64,000 bases of DNA from positions 1,450,417 through 1,514,416 of the forward strand of contig NZ_KV917369.1 in NCBI RefSeq assembly GCF_002019595.1, written 5' to 3'. Made by a program: the position numbers and the translations under genes. Below, one piece after another: positions 16,771-25,720 of the stretch (position 1 is the stretch's first letter; every line of letters begins with the position of its first letter). Origin of the DNA: Priestia abyssalis (GTDB taxonomy: Bacteria > Bacillota > Bacilli > Bacillales > Bacillaceae_H). The notes under the pieces were generated by a model. The model was not told the origin of the DNA. It saw only the letters and a list, made by a program, of their open reading frames with translations, and did not search any database.

Positions 16771-16863
16771 ATGGTAAGCTTATTCGTGATCGGAACAATT
16801 GCGGTTTATGCAGCCGTAGGAAAATATGTCTTAAAAGGTTTACATAGTGCACAAAAGGCATAA
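16771..16863 (+). CDS. 30-residue Fur-regulated membrane peptide
   Basis: A short frame encodes a 30-residue peptide: a hydrophobic stretch VSLFVIGTIAVYAAVG (residues 2-17) followed by a basic tail with Lys18, Lys22, His25 and Lys29. GAGGTG (16759-16764) is 6 nt before the ATG. The gene has its own promoter, two Fur boxes and a strong terminator (16881-16918), so it is a monocistronic iron-stress unit. The peptide probably lies in the membrane. B. subtilis has tiny Fur-regulated proteins (FbpA, FbpB, FbpC) that work with the sRNA FsrA, but no clear sequence match to those is claimed. Confidence 0.75.
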   Translation: MVSLFVIGTIAVYAAVGKYVLKGLHSAQKA

Positions 16864-16880
16864 ATGAATAGAGTTCGTGC

Positions 16881-16919
16881 AAAAAAGGAGGTGCTGATTA
16901 AACAGCACTTCCTTTTTTA
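16881..16919 (+). terminator. Terminator of the 30-residue gene
   Basis: AAAAAAGGAGGTGCTG pairs with CAGCACTTCCTTTTTT across a 6-nt loop. Confidence 0.9.
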
Positions 16920-17103
16920 TTCATGAGTAAAAAATAAAACAATTCAAACATTTATCATATGAAATAGGGGCAAAATCAAGTAAAATGTATGCATATGCTT
17001 TAAATGCTTTTTGCGCTTTTTCGGCTCCCTGGGCGGGAGTCATACAGCGTTAAAAAAATAACAAACTATAATGACGCCAAAAGTCAAATAGGACTGTTAT
17101 AAA

Positions 17104-17140
17104 GGAAACTTCCATCAGTGGGGCTTACTGCCCGTTGATG
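17104..17140 (+). other. Hairpin before dynA with a shared 20-nt motif
   Basis: GGAAACTTCCATCAGTGGGG (17104-17123) followed by CCCGTTGATG (17131-17140) forms a hairpin ending 35 nt before dynA. The 20-nt motif recurs, with one change, on the minus strand at 30844-30863. It would be in the dynA leader RNA. The remaining 16920-17103 shows no gene. Confidence 0.5.
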
Positions 17141-17175
17141 AGGGATAAATCAGGAACAAAAAAGGGGTATAAATC

Positions 17176-20100
17176 ATGTTGAATGTGAAACAGCGAGGCC
17201 ATTCACCGGAGACGGAAAATCAATTAGCAGCATTATACGATCAGTTTACGAAGGCACAGGATACGGAAAATGCGAAAAAAATTGTACAACTATATAAAAA
17301 ATGGTCAGAGCAACAGTTTGTCATTGCCTTTTGCGGCCATTTTTCAGCGGGAAAGTCAAGTATGATCAATGAACTGGTAGGCTATCATTTATTGCCTTCC
17401 AGTCCGATTCCTACAAGCGCAAATTTAGTATCGGTAAGGGCGGGAGAAGAACATGCGACCGTGCATTTCAAAAAAGGTGAACCGATCCGGTATTTAGCTC
17501 CGTACGATTATGAACAGATTAAAGCGTTTGCGATTGATGGAGATGAAATCGAATCCATCCACCTTTCCGTGAAGACGGACCAGCTTCCGCAAGGAATTAC
17601 GGTAATGGATACACCGGGAATCGATTCTACGGACGATGCTCACCGTTTGGCAACGGAGTCGGCGCTCCATTTAGCGGATATCATTTTTTATGTCATGGAT
17701 TATAACCATGTACAATCAGAGCTGAATTTTCAGTTTACGAAAGAGCTGAAGCAACAAGGGAAGAAAGTATATTTAATCATCAACCAAATCGATAAACATC
17801 AAGAACAAGAACTGACCTTTCCTCAATTTAAAGCATCTGTCAGGCAGTCATTTGCGAATTGGCAAGTAGAGCCCGATGATATTTTTTATACGACGTTAAA
17901 GAAAAGAGATCATACATATAATGAGCTTAATAAAGTAAAAGAGCTTTTGGCCACATATGTTCAAGAAAAAAAGCAGTATATGGAAGAACATCTTTTACAA
18001 GGAATGAAAAGACTGCTCGGCCATCATCTGCAATGGATAGAGCGGCAGCAGGAAGAGGAAATGGCCGCTTATGCCAACGAACTGACGGAATTGTCTTTGG
18101 AGGAAAGAGAGAAGCTGCTCCAAACGGTTTCCGCACTTGAACATGAAACACAAAAAATAGAGCAAGAAGAGACTAAAATGGAGAAAGCATTTTGGTCTGG
18201 AGCGAAAAATATTTTGCAAAATGCCAACCTTATGCCGTATGAAACACGGGAAAAGGCGGGACTGTTCATTGAAAGCTGTCAGAGTGACTTTAAAGTCGGC
18301 TTTTTGTTTTCAAAGAAAAAAACCGAACAAGAGCGTCAGGAACGGTTAACCAGATTTCACGAGGAATTGAACGAAAAAGTGAATTCTCAGTTAAACTGGC
18401 ATTTACAGCAGTTTTTGCACCGCTTTTTTAAGGAGTATGATGTAGAAGACAGCGAGTTGCTCAAGGAAGCAAGTGAATTTGAAGTAGTGGTGGAAGAAGA
18501 AGAGCTGCGTTCATTGGTGAAGAGCGGTGCTGGGGTAACGGGTACTTACATCTTGACGTTTGCCGATGATACGGCCACTGACATCAAAAAAAAGGCAGAA
18601 AGACAGCTCCAAAGTATTTTGACTCATCTTCTTTTCAATAAGCGAAAATCTTCACAAGGGAAAATCGAATCCCACAGAGAAGAACTGGCACGCTATGCAC
18701 AATATGAAAAAGAACTCCAGCATCTTGCCCAGCTTCAAAAAAAGGGAGAAGAAGCCGAAAAAGCATTGCAGTCTATTTTGAATGGTCACGATATTAAGGT
18801 AAACGAACAAACGAAGAAGCATTTGCGGGCACTGGCGGATGAAACGTTCCTTGTCAAACAAGGAGAAGAACTAGGTTCCGTATCCGTACAGGAAGAACGT
18901 GTCGTGAGTGAAGAACAAGAAGATGTTGTCATTCATCATGACGGCAAACGAATACCGCAAGCTGTTGAAGATGTTCATAAAGCTATTAAAGCGGTCTCTC
19001 CGTTCGAGTCTTTGCAAGGCATTATCGGCAGTTTAGAGGAAAAAGCGAAAAGGCTGGAAGATCATCAGTTTACCGTTGCTTTATTCGGAGCCTTCAGCGC
19101 AGGGAAATCTTCTTTTGCCAATGCGCTGATCGGGGAAAAATTGCTTCCGGTATCGCCTAACCCGACGACGGCGACCATCAATAAAATCATGCCGCCAACA
19201 ACGGAACATCCGCATCGTACGGCAAATGTCTATTTGAAATCTGAAGAGCAGCTGCTCCTTGATTTGCAAGCTTCGTTAAAGCTATTCCAACATCAAGTGG
19301 ACAGTTTAGAAGAGGCATTGAACGCCATTGCCAATTTGCGCTATGATGACGATATGGATGTACGTCATAAGCTTCATTTATCGTTTTTGCAAGCAGTAAG
19401 GAAAGGCTATCGTACCGTTTCTGAACAGCTGGGCAAAGCGGTGACGGTAACGATTGAGGAATTCCATGAGTATGTAGCGAAGGAAGAAAAGGCTTGTTTC
19501 GTACAGTTCATCGAGCTGTATTTTGACTGCGAGCTAACGAGAAAAGGGATTACATTAGTTGATACACCAGGAGCAGACTCGATTAATGCAAGGCATACGG
19601 ATGTAGCGTTTGAATACATTAAAAACGCGGATGCCATTTTGTTTGTTACGTATTATAATCATGCGTTTTCCAAGGCTGATCGTGAATTTTTGATTCAGCT
19701 AGGGCGCGTCAAAGATTTGTTCACGCTCGATAAAATGTTTTTTATCATCAATGCGGCGGATTTGGCTTCATCAAATGAAGAATTGAATATGGTCGTGAAA
19801 TATGTTGGACAGCAGCTCGAGCAATACGGCATTCGTTTTCCTCGCTTGTTTCCGCTGTCGAGTCTCCTTGCTTTAACAGATAAAGAAGCAGCGGGTTTTA
19901 CGCCATTTGAAGAAGCGTTTGACCGATTCATTTCGACCGAATTAACACAGTTAGTAACAACTTCCGCATATGAGGAAATAAAGCGGGCGCTTTATATGGT
20001 AGAGGAATTGTTGAAATGGCAAACACAGAGCGAAGAGGAAAAGCAAGCGCGTCTTGAAAGCATCATTAGGTCCAAGCAGCAATTGGAATACACGGTGAAT

Positions 20101-20805
20101 TCTTTGAATATTGATCAGGAACAGCAGCGACTGCGCCAGGAAATAGAAGAGTTGCTTTATTATGTGAAGCAGCGTGCGATGCTTCGATATACGGACTTTT
20201 TTAGAGAAACATTCAGCCCGGCCAATTTAAGGGATGATAAAGGGCGGATAAAAGAGCAGCTTCAATCTTGTTTCGAAGAATTGATCCAGTCTGTAGGGTT
20301 CGATGTGGCCCAAGAAATGAGAGCGACCTCGCTTCGAATGGAAACATTGCTTAAACGTTTAGGTAAAGATGTTCACGCATCCTTTATAAAGGATGCAGGC
20401 AAAATAGATGCTTCGCTTCAATGGAGCTTCAAAAGCGACATTCGTTCAACGGATCTGACATTTATTTCGCCGTTTGAAGGAATTGATGTCCAAGAATTCA
20501 AAAAGCCATTGTCTTTATACAAAAACAGCAAAAGTTTCTTTGAAAAAAATGAGAAAGAAAAAATGGGCGAGCAATTGAAAGAGAGACTGTCTCCGGTTGT
20601 GGAAGAGTATGTAAAAGGACAAGAACAACGATTGGCTGATACTTTCACGTCTGTCTTTGCCGAAATCATCAAACAATATCAGCATCATTTGTTGACAGAC
20701 ATTGAACAAACATATAAAGGCTTAGAAAAAGCCATTACTCATCCAATCAGCATGGATCAGCTGCAAAAAGCAAAACAAATCCTGCAGCAAAGTCTAGCCG
20801 ATTAG
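17176..20805 (+). CDS. dynA: Two-headed bacterial dynamin DynA
   Basis: A 1209-residue membrane-remodelling GTPase with two dynamin modules fused in tandem, as in B. subtilis YpbR/DynA, which tethers and fuses membranes and helps protect them from phage and pore-formers. Module 1: P-loop GHFSAGKSS (54-62), G2-like PIPTSAN, G3 DTPGID, G4 NQID. Module 2: GAFSAGKSS (about 637-645), PNPTTAT, DTPGAD and a weaker G4 NAAD. Long coiled-coil stalks follow each GTPase head (about 280-560 and 900-1200). The start ATG has AAAAGGGG about 7 nt upstream. Neighbours match the B. subtilis locus. Confidence 0.96.
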   Translation: MLNVKQRGHSPETENQLAALYDQFTKAQDTENAKKIVQLYKKWSEQQFVIAFCGHFSAGKSSMINELVGYHLLPSSPIPTSANLVSVRAGEEHATVHFKKGEPIRYLAPYDYEQIKAFAIDGDEIESIHLSVKTDQLPQGITVMDTPGIDSTDDAHRLATESALHLADIIFYVMDYNHVQSELNFQFTKELKQQGKKVYLIINQIDKHQEQELTFPQFKASVRQSFANWQVEPDDIFYTTLKKRDHTYNELNKVKELLATYVQEKKQYMEEHLLQGMKRLLGHHLQWIERQQEEEMAAYANELTELSLEEREKLLQTVSALEHETQKIEQEETKMEKAFWSGAKNILQNANLMPYETREKAGLFIESCQSDFKVGFLFSKKKTEQERQERLTRFHEELNEKVNSQLNWHLQQFLHRFFKEYDVEDSELLKEASEFEVVVEEEELRSLVKSGAGVTGTYILTFADDTATDIKKKAERQLQSILTHLLFNKRKSSQGKIESHREELARYAQYEKELQHLAQLQKKGEEAEKALQSILNGHDIKVNEQTKKHLRALADETFLVKQGEELGSVSVQEERVVSEEQEDVVIHHDGKRIPQAVEDVHKAIKAVSPFESLQGIIGSLEEKAKRLEDHQFTVALFGAFSAGKSSFANALIGEKLLPVSPNPTTATINKIMPPTTEHPHRTANVYLKSEEQLLLDLQASLKLFQHQVDSLEEALNAIANLRYDDDMDVRHKLHLSFLQAVRKGYRTVSEQLGKAVTVTIEEFHEYVAKEEKACFVQFIELYFDCELTRKGITLVDTPGADSINARHTDVAFEYIKNADAILFVTYYNHAFSKADREFLIQLGRVKDLFTLDKMFFIINAADLASSNEELNMVVKYVGQQLEQYGIRFPRLFPLSSLLALTDKEAAGFTPFEEAFDRFISTELTQLVTTSAYEEIKRALYMVEELLKWQTQSEEEKQARLESIIRSKQQLEYTVNSLNIDQEQQRLRQEIEELLYYVKQRAMLRYTDFFRETFSPANLRDDKGRIKEQLQSCFEELIQSVGFDVAQEMRATSLRMETLLKRLGKDVHASFIKDAGKIDASLQWSFKSDIRSTDLTFISPFEGIDVQEFKKPLSLYKNSKSFFEKNEKEKMGEQLKERLSPVVEEYVKGQEQRLADTFTSVFAEIIKQYQHHLLTDIEQTYKGLEKAITHPISMDQLQKAKQILQQSLAD

Positions 20806-20940
20806 TACCTTGTCATCTTTAAAGTAAGACTTTGTTAAAAAATGAGGTTGATTTTCAACATTTTAACTCATTCGTGCAAAACGGCTATTTTGAACGCTTT
20901 CAACACTGGACCTATAGCCTAAAGCAAAGGATTGACAGCG

Positions 20941-21702
20941 ATGCAACAGGAAATCAAACAGCGATTGCAGCACATTGAAAAAATGCATAACATTCGAATT
21001 TTATATGCTTGTGAGGCAGGAAGCCGTGCTTACGGCCTTCATACAGAACAGAGCGATTATGATGTCCGGTTTATTTTCAAATATGATGTTACACAATATT
21101 TGAAGCTGAAAGCTCCTCGGGAGGTGATAAACGATCAATCCTTAAGAGGAGCGGACATACAGGGGTGGGACCTCTACAAAGCAATGCATCTGTTTACAAA
21201 GTCAAATCCTTCTTTATATGAATGGCTGCATTCACCCGTTGTCTATCAGGAAGATCAGGCATTCAGCAGCCAATTAAGAAGGTATATCGAGTCTCAATAT
21301 GCATTAAAAAAGCTTGGATTCCATTACTGGCAATTGATGAAGTCCAATCTGAAAAAAAAGCTTTCATCCCCTATTAGTATAGGAGACATTAAAGTATGTC
21401 TGCATGTGATGCGTGCATATCTGTCTGTTCAATCCATGCGGACACATCATGCATTGCCCCCGCTCTCATTTGAGGAGCTGGTGATGAAAGGCACGCTGCC
21501 TAAAGACATTAGTGAATATACTATTTCTTTACAACAGGCAAAAAGACATGATGAAGTAGTTGAGAAAGAGGTTTGTCTTTCCATCATGAACTTTGCCGAA
21601 CAGCAGCTTCCTTTTTTTAAAGAACAGCTGGAAGAGCTGGGAGAAGGGGCTTTGGATGAAGAATTGCTTAACCAATGGATTATATCATTACAAGGTAACT
21701 AG
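20941..21702 (+). CDS. Nucleotidyltransferase-domain protein (YcgL-like)
   Basis: A 253-residue protein whose N-terminal part carries the minimal nucleotidyltransferase signature GSRAYGLHTEQSDYDVRF (GS…DYD, about residues 23-40), where the two Asp residues bind metal. The rest is helical and conserved in the YcgL group of predicted nucleotidyltransferases. AAAGGA (20926-20931) is 9 nt from ATG 20941; a TTG at 20932 is too close to it. It lies between dynA and ypbS on the same strand, 14 nt before the latter, and may be co-transcribed. The nucleotide acceptor is unknown. Confidence 0.82.
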   Translation: MQQEIKQRLQHIEKMHNIRILYACEAGSRAYGLHTEQSDYDVRFIFKYDVTQYLKLKAPREVINDQSLRGADIQGWDLYKAMHLFTKSNPSLYEWLHSPVVYQEDQAFSSQLRRYIESQYALKKLGFHYWQLMKSNLKKKLSSPISIGDIKVCLHVMRAYLSVQSMRTHHALPPLSFEELVMKGTLPKDISEYTISLQQAKRHDEVVEKEVCLSIMNFAEQQLPFFKEQLEELGEGALDEELLNQWIISLQGN

Positions 21703-21716
21703 GAGGAATAACGAAC

Positions 21717-21974
21717 ATGAGCGTACATAAAGAAATTAGTCAGCATTCAAACAGACAACATCAACGAGTGAGAACATTCGCTCAATTAGACATGGCAAGA
21801 GAACAGTATATTGAAGAAGCCGTTTCTCTTTGTAAAGAAGGAAAGGCGTTTAATGTAGAGAAAATCAATGAAGTTACGAAAAGAATCAATGAGTTAGCAC
21901 GCCAAGGAATCGTGCCGACACGCAAAATTGTGACGCCTGAGATGGTTCAAGAGTACGTAAATCGTTTAAAGTAA
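21717..21974 (+). CDS. ypbS: DUF2533 family protein YpbS
   Basis: An 85-residue helical, basic protein of unknown function with the typical C-terminal motif GIVPTRKIVTPEMVQEYVNRL. Length and position after dynA fit B. subtilis YpbS. TAGGAGG precedes the ATG by 10 nt and overlaps the stop of the previous gene region, so the genes from 20941 to 22836 probably form one transcript. Confidence 0.8.
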   Translation: MSVHKEISQHSNRQHQRVRTFAQLDMAREQYIEEAVSLCKEGKAFNVEKINEVTKRINELARQGIVPTRKIVTPEMVQEYVNRLK

Positions 21975-21996
21975 ATCTAAAAAGGGGGAGCAGGAC

Positions 21997-22836
21997 ATGT
22001 TTCAGCATATTGTAGAAGCTGATTGGCTGAAAGAACATATGCAAAATACCAATGTACGAATTGTCGATTGCCGTTTTTACCTAGGAGAAAAAGAAAAAGG
22101 GTATAAAGAATATGAAGAGGAGCATATTACCGGAGCGGTGTATGCGGACCTTGAACGACACTTATCGGGCATGGTTGAAAAACATGGCGGAAGGCACCCG
22201 CTCCCTCGTCTCGCCGATTTTATCCATTTTATTGAGAACATCGGAATTTCGAAAGAGATGACAGTAGTTGCATATGACAGTCAAGCTGGTGCGATGGCTT
22301 CTCGTTTTTGGTGGATGATGAAATACATAGGCCATGAGAAGGTATACGTATTGAACGGCGGTTTCCCAAATTGGAAAAGGCACTCTTATCCTGTTTCTTC
22401 AGAGAAACCCGCCGTTGCTGCCAAGTCTTATGAGCCATCTGTTCAGCCATCGATGCTGGCATCCATGGACGAAGTAAAACAGCGTTTAAGCGATGCATCT
22501 ATGTTATTGATCGATTCAAGGGAAGAAAAGCGTTTCGCCGGTGTGGAGGAGCCTATTGATCAGGTTGCGGGGCATATTCCAGGTGCCATCAATAAATTTT
22601 GGCGTGAAGCATTAGACGAAAAGGGCATGTGGAAAGATAAGGAAGAGTTGAACAAGCGCTTTTTAGAAGCAAATAATCATCAACAAATGATTGTATATTG
22701 CGGATCTGGTGTCACGGCTTGTCCCAATGTGCTTGCTTTAACGGAGCTTGGCTTTAAGAATGTGAAGCTGTATGCGGGAAGCTGGAGTGATTGGATTTCC
22801 TACGAAGGAAACCTAATCGCTGCAGAAGCTGACTAA
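21997..22836 (+). CDS. Thiosulfate/3-mercaptopyruvate sulfurtransferase
   Basis: A 279-residue double-rhodanese enzyme. The inactive N-terminal rhodanese domain (1-130) contains the second signature-like ITGAVYADLE; the active domain has RFAGVEEPIDQVAGHIPGA and the catalytic Cys235 in YCGSGVTAC. The CGSGVT loop is typical of thiosulfate and mercaptopyruvate sulfurtransferases of the SseA type. AAAGGGGG precedes the ATG. It moves sulfane sulfur to cyanide or thiol acceptors in the cytoplasm. It ends the row of genes starting at dynA. Confidence 0.92.
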   Translation: MFQHIVEADWLKEHMQNTNVRIVDCRFYLGEKEKGYKEYEEEHITGAVYADLERHLSGMVEKHGGRHPLPRLADFIHFIENIGISKEMTVVAYDSQAGAMASRFWWMMKYIGHEKVYVLNGGFPNWKRHSYPVSSEKPAVAAKSYEPSVQPSMLASMDEVKQRLSDASMLLIDSREEKRFAGVEEPIDQVAGHIPGAINKFWREALDEKGMWKDKEELNKRFLEANNHQQMIVYCGSGVTACPNVLALTELGFKNVKLYAGSWSDWISYEGNLIAAEAD

Positions 22837-22853
22837 ATTGAACCTTTTCTCCT

Positions 22854-22860
22854 CATACTA
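22854..22860 (+). promoter_or_regulatory. Sigma-G-like -10 box
   Basis: CATACTA is the classic forespore sigma-G -10 sequence seen at sasp genes. It lies 38 nt before the spore-protein start. The -35 is less clear (GACTA about 18 nt upstream). Confidence 0.55.
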
Positions 22861-22897
22861 ACTTTGTACCTTAAAGGTGCAAAAGGAGGAGATTGCA

Positions 22898-23137
22898 ATG
22901 GGTAAAACAAAATTAGGAAACGCTAATGCACAGCGTAATAATAATGCAAAGCAAAAAAATCAGCTCAATGAAGAGTTTGCCCAGGAATCAATGGCAGAGT
23001 CAAACAAAATGAAACGAAATGCTCAAGCGATGAAAGAACAATATGGACAAGAATTTGCTTCCTATGCAGAGTTGGAGGCAACTAAAATGAGCAATCGGAA
23101 ACAGCGGACAAACGTTAAGCAAGGAAATCACCAATAA
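22898..23137 (+). CDS. Gamma-type small acid-soluble spore protein
   Basis: A 79-residue Gln/Asn/Lys-rich protein without Cys or Trp. Two repeats of the type EEFAQE … GQEFASYAE recall the EFASE sites at which the GPR protease cuts gamma-type SASP, which are spore amino acid stores rather than DNA binders. AAAGGAGGAG (22879-22888) selects ATG 22898; an upstream in-frame ATG is inside the binding site region. A sigma-G-like -10 box precedes it and a strong terminator follows. Divergence from canonical SspE is considerable, so the family assignment is probable rather than certain. Confidence 0.7.
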   Translation: MGKTKLGNANAQRNNNAKQKNQLNEEFAQESMAESNKMKRNAQAMKEQYGQEFASYAELEATKMSNRKQRTNVKQGNHQ

Positions 23138-23176
23138 TAAAAAAGCGATGAGGGGAATCCCCTTATCGCTTTTTTA
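23138..23176 (+). terminator. Terminator after the spore-protein gene
   Basis: AAAAAAGCGATGAGGGG pairs with CCCCTTATCGCTTTTTT. Confidence 0.9.
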
Positions 23177-23279
23177 TTTGGTAGGTGTGAGGAGCGGCTA
23201 ATAGGAAACTGATGCTATTCTTGTTATTCAGTGAATAGTTCGCTTCAACAAAATAGAGACTAAGAAAGAGGTGAAGCAT

Positions 23280-23741
23280 ATGAATAAAGGGGTTGCCATT
23301 TCCGTTACATCCATCGGCTTGGCGCAGCTTTTAAAAATCCCTATTAAAAAGTACCAAACGGGGAAGTGGGATTGGAAAATGGCCGTTGCAAGCGGTGGAA
23401 TGCCCAGTTCCCACTCAGCCGGTGTCACATCACTGGCGACATACGTGGCCTTAAGAAAAGGGATTTCATCTATAGACTTTGCACTAGCTTCCGTTTTTGG
23501 GTTGATTGTCATGTACGATGCCCAGGGGATACGAAGACAAACAGGAGAAATTACATTAAGGGTCAATACACTGGACGAAGAAATTGAACGACTTGCGGGC
23601 GAGCCTGACCGACAGCTTATCGACCTTAAAAATGCCCGGTTGAGGGAAATGCTTGGTCATCAGCCGGAAGAGGTAATAGGAGGGGCTTTATTAGGTATTG
23701 TAATGGGAGCATTCGGTTACTTTTTAGGTGAAAAAGCATAG
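23280..23741 (+). CDS. Divergent PAP2 family membrane protein
   Basis: A 153-residue membrane protein of the DUF212/divergent PAP2 (YuiD-like) family. The phosphatase-like motif GGMPSSHSAGV (about 39-49) and the DAQGIRRQTGE block (about 80-90) are the family signatures, with three hydrophobic segments including the C-terminal GGALLGIVMGAFGYFLG. The canonical phosphatase motif is only partly kept, so activity is uncertain. AGAGGTGA selects ATG 23280 over the GTG at 23271. Confidence 0.88.
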   Translation: MNKGVAISVTSIGLAQLLKIPIKKYQTGKWDWKMAVASGGMPSSHSAGVTSLATYVALRKGISSIDFALASVFGLIVMYDAQGIRRQTGEITLRVNTLDEEIERLAGEPDRQLIDLKNARLREMLGHQPEEVIGGALLGIVMGAFGYFLGEKA

Positions 23742-23805
23742 TCAAATCTTAAAAATTACGCTAAGATAAGGAAGGAATTTTCTGAATCAACAAGGATGGG
23801 TGGAT

Positions 23806-24078
23806 ATGTCTTTGCAAAAGATTGAGGATTACCTTCTTTATTTAGAAGATAAGGGGTTTCATTTAAAAGAAGATGCCAGAGGATTCATTTCCTTTGGAAA
23901 ACATTATACAGGAGCATCCGATGAAATAGTGAATGGTGCCATTGAATGGACGTTGAAAGTCCAAAAAGAATTTGACGGCAGCTTCTTTATGTTATTACTG
24001 GAAAGCTTAATCGTTCAAAATGTTAAAACAAGGAAACAAATTCATTCGTTTTTAAAGAAAAAAGGAATGATTGAATAG
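23806..24078 (+). CDS. Small conserved protein, possibly DUF6123
   Basis: A 90-residue soluble acidic protein beginning MSLQKIEDYL and ending KKKGMIE. No catalytic motif, Cys or membrane segment is visible. It resembles the DUF6123 proteins of Bacillus in length and in the FISFGKHYTGA segment, but this is from memory. GGATGGGTGG precedes the ATG closely; a GTG at 23800 is an alternative start. It ends before a convergent minus-strand gene. Confidence 0.65.
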   Translation: MSLQKIEDYLLYLEDKGFHLKEDARGFISFGKHYTGASDEIVNGAIEWTLKVQKEFDGSFFMLLLESLIVQNVKTRKQIHSFLKKKGMIE

Positions 24079-24125
24079 AGCAGGAAAGAATGCAAGCAGT
24101 TTTTTTCATCGTTAAGCAATGGGAG

Positions 24126-24156
24126 GGGCGGTTTCGTTACTTTACCGAAGCCGCCC
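24126..24156. terminator. Terminator between convergent genes
   Basis: GGGCGGTTTCG pairs with CGAAGCCGCCC. It lies just beyond the stop of the EamA gene on the minus strand. Confidence 0.6.
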
Positions 24157-24173
24157 TTCTGCTGTAAATGAAT

Positions 24174-25094
24174 CTAGGACAGTCCTGCTCCTTTTTCAAT
24201 GGATGCCTTTCTTTTAAGAGGGGGCAATTCGGCAATGATCATACCGATAAAGATGCATAAACAGCCGATGACCGCTAAACCTGACAATCGCTCATCTGCC
24301 CAGAAAAAACCGGCCAGCGCGGCAAAAACAGGTTCCATAGCGAAAATGAGCGCGACTCTGGTTGCTGTTGTATATTGCTGCACGGAGGTTTGCAATAAAA
24401 AGGCAAGTGCTGTGGCGAGCAGGGAAGTAATGAGTAAAGCAACTAAGATTTCTTGTTTGAATAATAAAGATGGTTGAAGGACTAACCGCCAATCTTCCAT
24501 AAAAAACGAAAAAACAGAACAAAGAACAGTGACGGTGAACAATTGCATAATCGTTAGTAATAAAGTAGGATGATGCTGACTGAACAAGCCGGTCACCAAA
24601 ATATGCAGTGCAAACGAAATAGCGCACAATAAAATAAGGAAATCTCCTTTATCAATCGTTAACTTATCACCGAGTGTTAAAAAATAAAGTCCGATGGTTG
24701 CGATTGCTACCCCGAAAATCCCGTTCACTTTCAGCTTTTGTTTCAACAGTAAAAAAGAAAATAGGGGAACAAGCACAACACTTAAGCCTGTAATGAATCC
24801 GGCTTTTGAGGAAGTGGTATACATCAGCCCTACCGTTTGGAAGGCATATCCTGCAAATAAGCATGCTCCCATGGCGGCTCCATGCAGCCAAGTGTTTTTG
24901 GTCAACGCTTTGAGCTGCTGACGTTGAAATAGAAGCAGCCATGCTGCTAAAAAGAGGGTAGCAAGGAAGAAGCGAATTCCATTAAAACTGAGGGGAGGCA
25001 GGTATTGAATGGCTTGCTGTACAATAACGAACGTGGCTCCCCATATGAACGCGACAAATAATAAAGCACCATCTGCTAACCAAATTTTCTTCAT
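24174..25094 (-). CDS. EamA/DMT family exporter
   Basis: A 306-residue ten-segment transporter of the drug/metabolite superfamily, made of two EamA repeats (about 6-140 and 150-290). Typical features are WGATFVIVQQAIQYLPP near the start and the second-repeat SLLATALAFLLQTSVQQYTTATRVALIFAMEPVFAALAG. Such proteins export amino acids or toxic metabolites; the substrate is unknown. The start overlaps the stop of the upstream RNase H-like gene by ATGA, so the two are translationally coupled. Confidence 0.9.
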   Translation of the reverse strand: MKKIWLADGALLFVAFIWGATFVIVQQAIQYLPPLSFNGIRFFLATLFLAAWLLLFQRQQLKALTKNTWLHGAAMGACLFAGYAFQTVGLMYTTSSKAGFITGLSVVLVPLFSFLLLKQKLKVNGIFGVAIATIGLYFLTLGDKLTIDKGDFLILLCAISFALHILVTGLFSQHHPTLLLTIMQLFTVTVLCSVFSFFMEDWRLVLQPSLLFKQEILVALLITSLLATALAFLLQTSVQQYTTATRVALIFAMEPVFAALAGFFWADERLSGLAVIGCLCIFIGMIIAELPPLKRKASIEKGAGLS

Positions 25095-25498
25095 AGCACC
25101 CTCCCATCAGCTTTTTGCCGGACCACGGCTTTTCTTGCGAGCTCATCCGCCACTTTATTCTGGCTGCTTGGAATCCATTTCAAAAAAAATAAATCCAACT
25201 GTTTGGAAAGCTCCAATGCTCTTTCAAGCAGCGGGGCAAAATCGGGATTCTTGGCAAATTCCTTTTCGATTGCCCGATCAACGAGCTGTGAATCTGTTCG
25301 GAAAGAGACAATGGAGAAGTTTTTTTCAAGACAAATTTCCAGTCCCTTAATAAGAGCATGGTATTCGGCTTCATGATTTGTCATCGTTCCTAATGGAATG
25401 GAGTAGTGAAGGTTTTCTCCATTTCCTTTAATGAAAATGCCAGCTCCCGATGGACCGGGATTTCCCGCTGTTGCACCATCTATGTATACTTCAATCAA
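25091..25498 (-). CDS. ypdQ: RNase HI-like protein YpdQ
   Basis: A 135-residue RNase H-fold protein. It begins MIEVYIDGATAGNPGPSG, whose Asp is the first catalytic carboxylate, followed by a Glu in NHEAEYHALIKGLE and an Asp in SFRTDSQLVDRA; a final Asp in NKVADELARKA completes the DEDD set. The TTG at 25498 is chosen because GGGGGTG lies 6 nt upstream and no conserved residues precede it; longer ATG-started readings are not supported. B. subtilis YpdQ is of the same size and also has a longer RNase H-like neighbour. All four acidic residues are present, so activity is possible. Confidence 0.85.
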   Translation of the reverse strand: MIEVYIDGATAGNPGPSGAGIFIKGNGENLHYSIPLGTMTNHEAEYHALIKGLEICLEKNFSIVSFRTDSQLVDRAIEKEFAKNPDFAPLLERALELSKQLDLFFLKWIPSSQNKVADELARKAVVRQKADGRVL

Positions 25499-25720
25499 TT
25501 CAGCACCCCCATTATATAAGTTTTCTGCTTGTATTTTATCATATGAGAAGGCTTTTAGGTGTAAACTTAAAAAAACAAAAAGATGCTTAATTCGCATTGC
25601 AATAGACAGGGAAGGGGTGTTTGCTTGATTGTATATAATAAGTAGTGGTACCATGGTTTCCGATATTAAAAAAGCAACGAAAAAAATCCATTCATACTGC
25701 AGAAGAAAGGATTATAAACG

